From Tannerella sp. (GTDB lineage: Bacteria > Bacteroidota > Bacteroidia > Bacteroidales > Tannerellaceae), in contig JAISJX010000117.1 of assembly GCA_031261145.1 (NCBI GenBank), forward strand, positions 1 to 6,460: a DNA stretch of 6,460 bases, given 5' to 3'. This document shows positions 1 to 6,254 of this stretch, in pieces. Position 1 is the stretch's first letter, and each line of letters opens with the position of its first letter. The position numbers and the translations under genes are program-made. The notes beneath the pieces were generated by a model. That model was not told the origin of the DNA. It worked only from the letters and a program-made list of their open reading frames with translations, and did no database searches.

Positions 1-1111
1 ACGAAAAGAACTGAATTAAACTCCGAAAAAATCCAATCCGATTTATCTGATGCAAAAAATAAAACAAGAATTTTACAAACAAACATAAATCAATTGGATA
101 TTGAAATTGCCGATTCTCGTCAATTTATTTCGACATTGGAAAAAAGAATATCCGAACTAAACAATTCTTTATTGACGAGACAAGTTTTGGGAGAACTACC
201 ATTGACCCATTGCCCACAATGCTTGAGTGAATTGAATAATAATGTCGCGGATGGGCATTGTTTTCTTTGTAAGCAACCACTTCCTGAAGAAGCAGAAAAA
301 GCAAATGCAAAACGTCTTTTACAAAGAAATGGATTTACAAATTAAAGAATCAAAAAGCATACTTGAAGGGAAAGAACGAAAATATGCAAATTTTGTAGGA
401 GAACTTCCAATGTGTATTGAATCAGCACGAAGTTTACAAAAGCAATTAGATTCATCTATTGAAAATTCTCAAACGACAAGAAATGAACGGTTAGATGACT
501 TGTTAGTTGAAAAAGGAAAAATAGAAAAGAAAATAGAATACCTGACACAACAATTACAAGTTGTGAAATTGATAGAATTACTCAAAAATGAGATTGCAAC
601 ATTGGCTTCTGAAATTTCACTATTGGAATCAGAAATCAGACAAAAAGAAAGTGAACAAGCAAGAAATCGCCAAGTTGCAATGCAAAAAGTCAGAGAAATT
701 ACATTGTATATTCTGAAGAAAGATTTAGATAGGCAAGAAGAATTTAAAAACGGGAAATGGGTTGAAATAGATTTTTTGCACGATGTATATTCTTTAGATG
801 GAAATCATAACTTCTCTGCAAGTTCCAACGTATATTTGAAAAATGCTATTTTGTTCTCATTATTTTTTGCAAGTTTGAAATTAGATTTTTTCCGTTATCC
901 TCGCTTTATTTTGTGCGACAATATGGAAGATAAAGGAATGGAAAAAGAAAGAACTCAAAATTTTCAGAGGCTAATCACCGGAATTTCGAGTAAAATAGAG
1001 CAAGAGCACCAAATTATTTTTACAACTTCAATGATTGCAGACGATTTAAATAATACTCCTCTTTGTGTAGGAGTTGAATATAATAGGAATAATAAAACAT
1101 TGAAGGTATAG
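1..1111 (+). pseudogene. Rad50/SMC-like coiled-coil ATPase with zinc-ribbon insert, 3' part, frameshifted
   Basis: The first frame is open from base 1 to the TAA at 343-345, so the gene begins before the window. It encodes a charged heptad-rich arm followed by two CxxC knuckles (CPQC at 211-222, CFLC at 259-270), which look like a zinc ribbon at the tip of a coiled coil. The second frame carries on the same protein: a long coiled coil (about 330-730), then an ABC-signature-like segment (FSASSNVYLKNA, 812-847), a Walker B-like strand (FILCDN followed by MEDKGM, 905-940) and a switch-like strand (HQIIFTTSMI, 1007-1036), ending at TAG 1109-1111. Removing one A at 323-325 joins the frames as KRLLQEMDLQIKES. 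The layout is that of Rad50/SbcC/SMC-type ATPases; the Walker A motif would lie upstream, out of view. The exact family and role were not recognised. Phage defence or DNA-end processing is an inference from architecture. The usual glutamate after the Walker B aspartate is Asn here. The frameshift may be real decay or a sequencing error. Confidence 0.72.
323..325 (+). other. Single-base frameshift in the coiled-coil ATPase gene
   Basis: The frame starting at base 1 reads TTA CAA AGA AAT GGA and stops 18 bases later at 343-345. Dropping one A from the AAA run at 323-325 gives TTA CAA GAA ATG GAT, which continues for more than 250 codons with the same coiled-coil character and codon use. This places an extra A here. 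The short A run makes a replication slip or a base-calling error equally possible. No classical slippery heptamer is seen at the site. Confidence 0.7.
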
Positions 1112-1125
1112 TACTGTGAATTTTA

Positions 1126-1221
1126 GTGGCGGGAATCTCTGTTTTAATTAGTATAGCGACCAGCTCATTTGGACGTTATGCAGATAATCAAAAAGTAAAA
1201 AGATTATCGGATGAATTGTAA
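1126..1221 (+). pseudogene. 3' remnant of a truncated gene, probably a membrane protein
   Basis: A 31-codon frame runs from GTG 1126 to TAA 1219-1221. It starts with a hydrophobic stretch (VAGISVLISIATSSF) and ends in a charged tail (NQKVKRLSDEL), like the cytoplasmic end of a last transmembrane helix. An in-frame TGA at 1117-1119 closes it upstream. There is no credible ribosome binding site, and the hydrophobic part is too short to be a convincing stand-alone membrane helix. Its stop codon overlaps the base of the following terminator stem, as expected for the true end of a gene. I infer that the 5' part of this gene was lost when the AT-rich ATPase segment was placed next to it. The parent family was not recognised. 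A genuine 31-residue miniprotein starting at GTG is possible but less likely. Confidence 0.4.
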
Positions 1222-1266
1222 AACTCCCCCGCCTGAAGTTTTGAACTTTCGGGCGGGGGAGTTTTT
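1220..1266 (+). terminator. Strong intrinsic terminator hairpin, potentially bidirectional
   Basis: Bases 1220-1233 (AAAACTCCCCCGCC) pair perfectly with 1252-1265 (GGCGGGGGAGTTTT). An inner part pairs 1236-1240 with 1244-1248 around a 3-base loop, with a small bulge between the two parts. A T run (1262-1266) closes the + strand side and the A run at 1220-1223 gives a T run on the other strand, so it could stop transcription from both directions. It directly follows the remnant stop codon and isolates the AT-rich left region from the DUF2007 gene. Confidence 0.85.
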
Positions 1267-1333
1267 GCAAACCTGAATTTTATTTTCCATGATTCTTTGT
1301 GATTGTATATTTAATGGAATAAAAAAGACCACC

Positions 1334-1364
1334 TTGGTTTGTTTCAAGAAAATCTGTAACTTTG
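1334..1364 (+). promoter_or_regulatory. Bacteroidetes-type promoter for the DUF2007 gene
   Basis: TAACTTTG at 1357-1364 matches the Bacteroides -7 consensus TAnnTTTG. TTGG at 1334-1337 lies 19 bases upstream and fits the weak -33 element; an overlapping TTTG at 1338-1341 has shorter spacing. The start codon at 1385 is 20 bases after the -7 box, which implies a leader of roughly 15 bases. Transcription start is inferred, not observed. Confidence 0.65.
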
Positions 1365-1384
1365 CGTCGAACCAATAAAAGAAA

Positions 1385-1615
1385 ATGAATATGGAAACAA
1401 TTGTTTTAACGGCATTATGTGATAGCTTTCAAGTAAATATGTTGAAAGATATATTGCTTAATGAAGGCATTGAATCTTTCGTGAGGCACGAAACGCTGTC
1501 GTCTGTATTTTCCAATATCCCCGGCTTTCAAATCGAAATACTCGTATTTGAAAAGGATTATGAGAAAGCCAGGGAGATATTTGAAAAAGGATTTCCTCAG
1601 TTAGTAGAAAAATAA
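1385..1615 (+). CDS. DUF2007-family small protein
   Basis: This 76-residue protein has the compact DUF2007 pattern. An N-terminal beta strand (TIVLTALCDSFQ) is followed by a helix (VNMLKDILLNEGIES) in which the typical 'L..eGI' turn is seen. A middle strand follows (FQIEILVFEKDYEKA), where the V-x-x-x-D-x-x-x-A pattern is the family hallmark, and then a terminal helix (REIFEKG). The family is described as putative signal transducers, but I know of no established biochemical role. It has no signal peptide or membrane segment, so it is probably cytoplasmic. The start at 1385 has an A-rich upstream region (AATAAAAGAAA) and no Shine-Dalgarno sequence; ATG 1391 (residue 3) is an alternative. It stands alone behind its own promoter and converges with the FAD dehydrogenase gene, leaving only 23 bases between the stop codons and no hairpin there. 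Confidence 0.85.
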   Translation: MNMETIVLTALCDSFQVNMLKDILLNEGIESFVRHETLSSVFSNIPGFQIEILVFEKDYEKAREIFEKGFPQLVEK

Positions 1616-1638
1616 AACGCCGGAAGAGGTAAGAGCAA

Positions 1639-3228
1639 TCATTGAATCATTAACTCCGCCACGCTGTCTGCACACCCCTCCCCATCCATTGCGGCGGAAA
1701 CGATGCCGCCGGCATATCCGGCACCTTCGCCGCAGGGGAAAAGCCCTTTCAGCGTCACGTGCTGCAAGCTGTCCCGGTCGCGCAGGATACGGACGGGCGA
1801 AGAGGTGCGCGTCTCCACGCCAATCATAACCGCTTCGTTAGTCAGGAAGCCGGGCGAAACATGGTCGAACCGGCGGAATCCGTCCCGCAAACGCGAGGTG
1901 ATAAATTCCGGCATCCAGAAATGGATCGGCGAAGCTAATAACCCCGGCGTATAGGATGATACCGGCAAATCAAACGAGTTTTTGCGCCGGATAAAATCCG
2001 TCATCCGTTGTGCGGGCGCTGTTTGTTTCATCCCCCCGTTCAGCCAGCTCATCTCTTCCAACTGCGCCTGAAAGCGCATCAACGCCAGGGGTGAATCCGG
2101 CATCTTGTCTTTCTCATTCCCGGCTTTCAATTCGCCGGTGACCAAGTCGCAGGGCTGAATCTCGACCACCATTCCGGCATTCGCCCATTTCGAATCCCTG
2201 CCGGAAGGCGACATGCCGTTGACGACCACCTGCTTCGACCCGCTTGCCGCCGGGACAACAATACCGCCGGGACACATGCAAAACGAATAGACGCCCCGTT
2301 CTTGCGCCTGTGTCACAAAACGGTATTCCGCCGCAGGCAAATAATCACCCCTGCCCTCCGGACGATGATACCGGATACGGTCGATCAATTCCTGTGGATG
2401 CTCCAGACGGACGCCGACGGCTATGCCTTTCGGCTCAATCGGAATCTGTTGCCGGTACAGCCATTGATAGACGTCGCGCGCGGAATGTCCGGTAGCCAAA
2501 ATGACCGGCCCAAGGAAAACCTCGCCCTGGCGGGTACGGATGCCCTCAACTTCACGGTCCTTCAGGATCAACGATTCCATGCAGGTTTCAAAACGCACTT
2601 CGCCGCCGCACTGCTGAATCTGTCGGCGGATATTTTCGATGATACGCGGCAATTTATCCGTTCCGATATGCGGGTGAGCGTCTGCAAGAATGGCGGGATT
2701 GGCGCCGTGCCGGCAGAAGATATTCAGTATCCTGTCCACCGAACCCCGTTTCTTGCTGCGCGTATAGAGTTTGCCGTCCGAATACGCCCCGGCGCCGCCT
2801 TCGCCGAAGCAGCAGTTCGATTCCGGATCGACCGTGTGCTCGCGGCTAATCCGGGCGATGTCTTTTTTGCGGTCGTGAACGTTTTTTCCCCGCTCAATGA
2901 CGACGGGACGCAATCCCCGTTCTATCAGCCGGAGCGCGGCAAACAGTCCTCCCGGCCCGGCTCCGACCACGACGACCTGCTTTGCGTTGGAGACATCTTT
3001 ATATTCGATGGAGGTATATTCGGGCGCATCCGGCAGTTCGTTGATAAATGCGCGCAGGCTTACATTCACAAAGATCGTGCGCTGGCGTGCATCATACGAG
3101 CGTTTGAGCGTCCGTACGGCGCAGATACGTCCGACCGGCTCGCCCGTCTCACGGCTCACCACCTGTTTCAACGCTTCTTCACTGGCTGCTTCTTCGGGCA
3201 GAATCCTTAATTGTAGTTCTTTAATCAT
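1639..3228 (-). CDS. FAD-dependent dehydrogenase, COG2509 type
   Basis: This 529-residue flavoprotein has an N-terminal domain of about 80 residues (MIKELQLRILPEEA, with LKRSYDARQR at 41-50), as seen in the COG2509 'uncharacterised FAD-dependent dehydrogenase' family. The dinucleotide fold follows: VVVVGAGPGG at 85-94 (GxGxxG) and the ribose-binding acid E112 in VVIERG. Other family segments are FGEGGAGAYSDGKL (141-154), LATGHSARD (244-252), the Cys pair FCMCPGG (316-322) and the C-terminal FAD-binding stretch FPCGEGAGYAGG (497-508) running into AAMDG. The length is normal and the frame intact. The substrate is unknown for the family. It is predicted cytosolic, with no signal peptide or membrane helix. 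The ATG at 3228 lies 23 bases after the radA stop, so it is probably co-transcribed with radA; no strong Shine-Dalgarno sequence is visible. No terminator hairpin is seen after its stop. Confidence 0.93.
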   Translation of the reverse strand: MIKELQLRILPEEAASEEALKQVVSRETGEPVGRICAVRTLKRSYDARQRTIFVNVSLRAFINELPDAPEYTSIEYKDVSNAKQVVVVGAGPGGLFAALRLIERGLRPVVIERGKNVHDRKKDIARISREHTVDPESNCCFGEGGAGAYSDGKLYTRSKKRGSVDRILNIFCRHGANPAILADAHPHIGTDKLPRIIENIRRQIQQCGGEVRFETCMESLILKDREVEGIRTRQGEVFLGPVILATGHSARDVYQWLYRQQIPIEPKGIAVGVRLEHPQELIDRIRYHRPEGRGDYLPAAEYRFVTQAQERGVYSFCMCPGGIVVPAASGSKQVVVNGMSPSGRDSKWANAGMVVEIQPCDLVTGELKAGNEKDKMPDSPLALMRFQAQLEEMSWLNGGMKQTAPAQRMTDFIRRKNSFDLPVSSYTPGLLASPIHFWMPEFITSRLRDGFRRFDHVSPGFLTNEAVMIGVETRTSSPVRILRDRDSLQHVTLKGLFPCGEGAGYAGGIVSAAMDGEGCADSVAELMIQ

Positions 3229-3251
3229 GATAAAACAACTATTTTAGCTGA

Positions 3252-4616
3252 TTATCCGAAAAGTATCCGGAAGGCTTCTTCCACTTTCCTTACCTGAAAG
3301 AGTTTGATGTTGAGGTTTAACCCCTCAAGCCCTTTCATACAGGGGATAATCATACGTGTAAAACCTAATTTGTCGGCCTCTTGAATGCGCTGCTCGATAC
3401 GGTTCACCGGGCGAATCTCCCCGGACAGCCCCACTTCGCCCGCCATACAGATATTCCGTTCAATCGAAATATCGAGGCTCGACGAGAGCACAGCGCTAAT
3501 CACGGACAAGTCAATAGCGGGGTCATTCACCCGCAATCCGCCGGCAATATTCAGGAAGACATCCTTTTGTATGAGCTTAAACCCGGCGCGTTTCTCCAGT
3601 ACCGCCAACAGCATATTCATTCGCCGCAGGTCAAAGCCGGTCGCACTGCGTTGCGGCGTGCCATATACCGCCGAGCTGACTAATGCCTGCGTTTCAATCA
3701 GGAGGGGACGGACGCCTTCAATCGCCGCCGCAATGGCTACGCCACTCAATCCCTCGTGGTTCTGCGTCAGCAACAGTTCGGAAGGATTGCTCACCTCCCG
3801 CAAACCGTTGGAACGCATCTCATAGATACCCAGTTCCGACGTGCTGCCGAAACGGTTCTTGATGCTTCGCAAAATACGATACATATAATGTTGATCGCCT
3901 TCAAACTGAATCACTGTATCCACGATATGCTCCAGCACTTTAGGCCCGGCAATGCTCCCTTCCTTGTTGATATGCCCGATAAGGAACACCGGCGTACCCG
4001 TCTCTTTCGCATATTTCAGGATAGCGGCGCTGCACTCGCGCACCTGCGAAATGCTTCCGGGCGACGATTCCGCCAATTCCGTATAAATTGTCTGGATGGA
4101 ATCAATAATGATCAGGTCGGGCTGTATGTTCTGGGCTTGCACAAAGACTTGTTCCAGATTGGTTTCGCACAAGACAAAGCAGTCGTCGGAGAGGGTTTCC
4201 GATAAACGGTCTGCCCGCAGTTTGAGCTGCTGAACGCTCTCTTCTCCGGAGACGTACAATGTCCGTATCCCCCGCATTTTCAGTACCGTTTGCAGGATCA
4301 ACGTCGATTTCCCGATGCCCGGTTCCCCGCCTATCAGCACCAGCGAACCTCGTACCAGACCACCGCCCAGTACCCGGTTCAGCTCTGCATCCCGCATGTC
4401 CATACGCACTTCTTCCCTCGACGTCACATCGCGCAATAACTGCGGTTTTACGCCTTTTTTCTCAATTCCCGGAATGGAATGTTTTGCCGGCGATTCTTTG
4501 GCAATCACTTCTTCCACATACGTATTCCACTCCCCGCACACAGGGCATTTCCCAATCCACTTCGGCGCCTCCGCCCCGCAGCCGGAACAAACATATATTG
4601 ATTTTGTCTTGACCAT
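3252..4616 (-). CDS. radA: DNA repair and recombination protein RadA (Sms)
   Basis: This intact 454-residue protein has all RadA parts in order. The N-terminal C4 zinc finger has C10, C13, C24 and C27 (CSGCG, CPVCGEW). The RecA-like ATPase core has Walker A GGEPGIGKST (96-105) and Walker B LIIIDS (168-173). The RadA-specific KNRFG motif is at 253-257, and the Lon-protease-like C-terminal domain (about 285-454) includes GEVGLSGEIRPV (393-404). In characterised bacteria RadA is a DnaB-like helicase that promotes branch migration of recombination intermediates with RecA; the Lon-like domain is a DNA-binding scaffold rather than a protease. The start is secure because the zinc finger begins 10 residues in, as in other RadA proteins. 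A promoter box ends only 10 bases before the ATG, so the leader is very short. The FAD dehydrogenase gene follows at 23 bases. Confidence 0.98.
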   Translation of the reverse strand: MVKTKSIYVCSGCGAEAPKWIGKCPVCGEWNTYVEEVIAKESPAKHSIPGIEKKGVKPQLLRDVTSREEVRMDMRDAELNRVLGGGLVRGSLVLIGGEPGIGKSTLILQTVLKMRGIRTLYVSGEESVQQLKLRADRLSETLSDDCFVLCETNLEQVFVQAQNIQPDLIIIDSIQTIYTELAESSPGSISQVRECSAAILKYAKETGTPVFLIGHINKEGSIAGPKVLEHIVDTVIQFEGDQHYMYRILRSIKNRFGSTSELGIYEMRSNGLREVSNPSELLLTQNHEGLSGVAIAAAIEGVRPLLIETQALVSSAVYGTPQRSATGFDLRRMNMLLAVLEKRAGFKLIQKDVFLNIAGGLRVNDPAIDLSVISAVLSSSLDISIERNICMAGEVGLSGEIRPVNRIEQRIQEADKLGFTRMIIPCMKGLEGLNLNIKLFQVRKVEEAFRILFG

Positions 4617-4626
4617 CGTTTTTCGG

Positions 4627-4634
4627 CAAAGTTA
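4627..4634 (-). promoter_or_regulatory. Promoter -7 box upstream of radA
   Basis: Read on the minus strand this is TAACTTTG, a full match to the Bacteroidetes TAnnTTTG element. It ends 10 bases before the radA ATG, so transcription would start only about 4 to 7 bases upstream of the start codon. No good TTTG -33 element is seen at the usual 19-21 base spacing. It is the best candidate promoter for radA and the following FAD gene. Confidence 0.6.
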
Positions 4635-4689
4635 TAAACTTTCTGTATGTTCTTTGTGATAGAACGGCATTTTTAACAAAATTGATTCA

Positions 4690-4747
4690 ATAATTCAATG
4701 GATTGTAGAGACGCGGCATGCCACGTCTCTACAATCCATTGAATTAT
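4690..4747. repeat. 58-bp near-perfect palindrome, probable dispersed REP/MITE-like repeat
   Basis: The arms 4690-4713 and 4724-4747 are exact reverse complements over 24 bases (ATAATTCAATGGATTGTAGA plus GACG). The 10-base centre CGGCATGCCA is itself palindromic except for one C/A mismatch, so nearly all 58 bases can pair. It begins 10 bases past the symporter stop codon and ends before the radA promoter. It has no T tract on the minus strand, so it is not a textbook intrinsic terminator, though it would form a strong 3' hairpin on the symporter mRNA. The core with GTAGAGACG arms resembles a palindromic repeat I recall as dispersed in several bacterial genomes; that is memory, not a search. 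Confidence 0.8.
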
Positions 4748-4757
4748 GCCGGACTGT

Positions 4758-6026
4758 TTATTTCTTATCCACCATGCAGGCTACAACCGCATCGCCGGTA
4801 ATATTGACGGAGGTGCGGAGCATATCTAACGGGCGGTCTATACCCATGATTAACGCCATGCCTTCAGGCGGAATACCTACTGAGGTAAGCACTAATGTGA
4901 GGATGACGAAACTGCCTCCCGGTATTCCGGGTGTGCCGATTGATGAGAGTACCGTCATGAACAATACCATCAGTATCTGTGATATGCTGAGATCAACACC
5001 TAAGACCTGTGCAATGAAGAGGATGGCAATTGCCTGATAACACGAGGTTCCATCCATATTGATGGTAGCGCCTACCGGCAATACAAAGGAGGCGACTTCT
5101 TCCGAGACGCCCAGTTCTTCTTCTACCGCCTTCATGGTAATGGGCAAAGTAACAGCGCTACTGCTCGTAGTAAATGCAAAAAGTTGCACCGGATACATCG
5201 CGCGGATAAAGGCTTTGACGCTGTGCTTTGAGAAGAACTTAATGATAAGCGGATAAAAGAAATACATTATTATAAACATAGCCACTATGACGGTAACGGC
5301 ATACAACCCCAACGCACCGAACACACTCATATTGCCCTTGGAATCTGTTGTCAGCCCGGCCATTAGCGCCAACACGCCTATGGGTGCAAACCCGATAATA
5401 ATACTTATCATCTTCATAATAATATCATTCAAGCATTCAAAGAGGTCAATCACAGGCTGTACTTTCGTGCGAGGAACCAGCAAGGCTGCCAAACCAAAGA
5501 GTATGGCAAAGAAAATAACCTGCAGCATATTTGAATTATTACTGGCTGCAAAAATGATGTTATCAGGAACAATCACCTTTAGGAAACCCAAAGGTCCCTG
5601 GCTGTGGATTTGTTCGGCTGCCAATGCCTTTTCCGTAAGAGTGCCCTGATAAATTTCCTGCATATCGGAGGCAGCTTCCGGATCCACCAGTGCGCCGGGT
5701 TGAACGATCAGCCCTAACCCGATGCCAAAGGCAACAGAGACCGTTATAAAAATGAGGTAAAGCAGCAGCGTTTTTCCGCCCAGTTTGGAAAACTGGCTGA
5801 TATCCTTTAGCCCCGTAATGCCCTTTATTAGCGTAACAAAGATTAGCGGGACGGCTATCAGTTGCAACAACCGAATAAACAATTGTCCCCAAGGAACAAC
5901 CCAATCCTGAACAATCGACTCTGCATGCACATACAATGCCACTATCCCTACTGCAATTCCCAAAATCATACCCACCAGTATTTGCAAATATAAAGGAGCT
6001 GCAAACAATTTTTTTTGTATATTCAT
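4758..6026 (-). CDS. Dicarboxylate/amino acid:cation symporter (DAACS/SDF family, GltP-like)
   Basis: This is an intact 422-residue inner-membrane carrier of the glutamate transporter fold. Its hydrophobic segments are at about 14-32, 47-72, 86-110, 168-185, 206-225, 237-262 and in the C-terminal transport domain. That domain has every family landmark: the HP1 serine motif TSSSAVTLP (287-295), TM7 NMDGT (323-327), HP2 SSIGTPGIPGG (361-371) and the TM8 binding helix with D397, D401, R404, T405, N408 and D412 (DRPLDMLRTSVNITGD). In the archaeal homologue GltPh the equivalent Arg, Asp and Asn residues bind the acidic substrate, so aspartate, glutamate or a C4-dicarboxylate driven by Na+ or H+ is likely. 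The choice cannot be settled from sequence. The start has the N-terminal MNIQKKLFAAPLYLQILVGM pattern. It is preceded by a promoter box about 65 bases upstream and followed by the 58-bp palindrome. Confidence 0.95.
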   Translation of the reverse strand: MNIQKKLFAAPLYLQILVGMILGIAVGIVALYVHAESIVQDWVVPWGQLFIRLLQLIAVPLIFVTLIKGITGLKDISQFSKLGGKTLLLYLIFITVSVAFGIGLGLIVQPGALVDPEAASDMQEIYQGTLTEKALAAEQIHSQGPLGFLKVIVPDNIIFAASNNSNMLQVIFFAILFGLAALLVPRTKVQPVIDLFECLNDIIMKMISIIIGFAPIGVLALMAGLTTDSKGNMSVFGALGLYAVTVIVAMFIIMYFFYPLIIKFFSKHSVKAFIRAMYPVQLFAFTTSSSAVTLPITMKAVEEELGVSEEVASFVLPVGATINMDGTSCYQAIAILFIAQVLGVDLSISQILMVLFMTVLSSIGTPGIPGGSFVILTLVLTSVGIPPEGMALIMGIDRPLDMLRTSVNITGDAVVACMVDKK

Positions 6027-6091
6027 ATTCTATATAATTGTATTAAAAATCGCAAGATTTATCCACATTAATTTTTTGGAAAAATTTTGTG

Positions 6092-6099
6092 CGAAGGTA
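6092..6099 (-). promoter_or_regulatory. Candidate promoter -7 box for the symporter gene
   Basis: On the minus strand the sequence reads TACCTTCG, a one-base variant of TAnnTTTG. It lies 65 bases before the symporter ATG, which leaves an AT-rich leader of about 60 bases. No clear -33 TTTG is seen at 19-21 bases, so this call is tentative. Confidence 0.4.
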
Positions 6100-6171
6100 A
6101 TCAATTATCTTTAGATATTCATACCTGATACCGTTTTTTTTTCAAAATACAGTAAATCAATAGTTCAAAGA

Positions 6172-6189
6172 ACACAGATGACACAGATT
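6172..6189. repeat. Short tandem repeat, two 9-base ACACAGAT units
   Basis: ACACAGATG (6172-6180) is followed directly by ACACAGATT (6181-6189), and a GGCGGATTTTTT stretch follows. CACAGAT-type strings between genes are, as far as I recall, frequent in Bacteroidetes genomes as fragments of dispersed repeats. Here only this fragment is visible, lying between the permease 3' end and the symporter promoter. The rest of 6027-6254 is AT-rich non-coding sequence in which I see no gene and no clear terminator. Confidence 0.4.
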
Positions 6190-6254
6190 GGGCGGATTTT
6201 TTACAGTTCAAGCCATGGAATCAGCAAAATCATTGGATATTGAATCGTTGAATT

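Noticed and set aside
290..330. Programmed ribosomal frameshifting in the ATPase gene
   Set aside because: There is no classical slippery heptamer at the junction and no stable downstream structure. A plain one-base insertion in an A run explains the break. It is not fully excluded.
94..345. A stand-alone small protein starting at TTG 94
   Set aside because: The frame is open back to base 1 with continuous coiled-coil character, so the start is internal to a larger truncated gene.
2302..3210. A 302-codon open frame on the + strand inside the FAD dehydrogenase gene
   Set aside because: It is antisense to a complete COG2509 protein with all FAD motifs, its translation shows no recognisable domain, and long antisense frames are common opposite GC-rich codons.
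3756..4205. A + strand open frame antisense to radA
   Set aside because: The opposite strand encodes an intact RadA, and the antisense translation has no domain features or promoter.
4690..4747. The palindrome as a simple intrinsic terminator of the symporter gene
   Set aside because: The minus-strand sequence after the hairpin (TGAATCAATTTTG) has no proper T tract, and the symmetry is far more exact than a terminator needs.
5563..5904. A 113-codon minus-strand frame within the symporter gene
   Set aside because: It overlaps, in another frame, the well-supported transmembrane part of the symporter and resembles nothing known.
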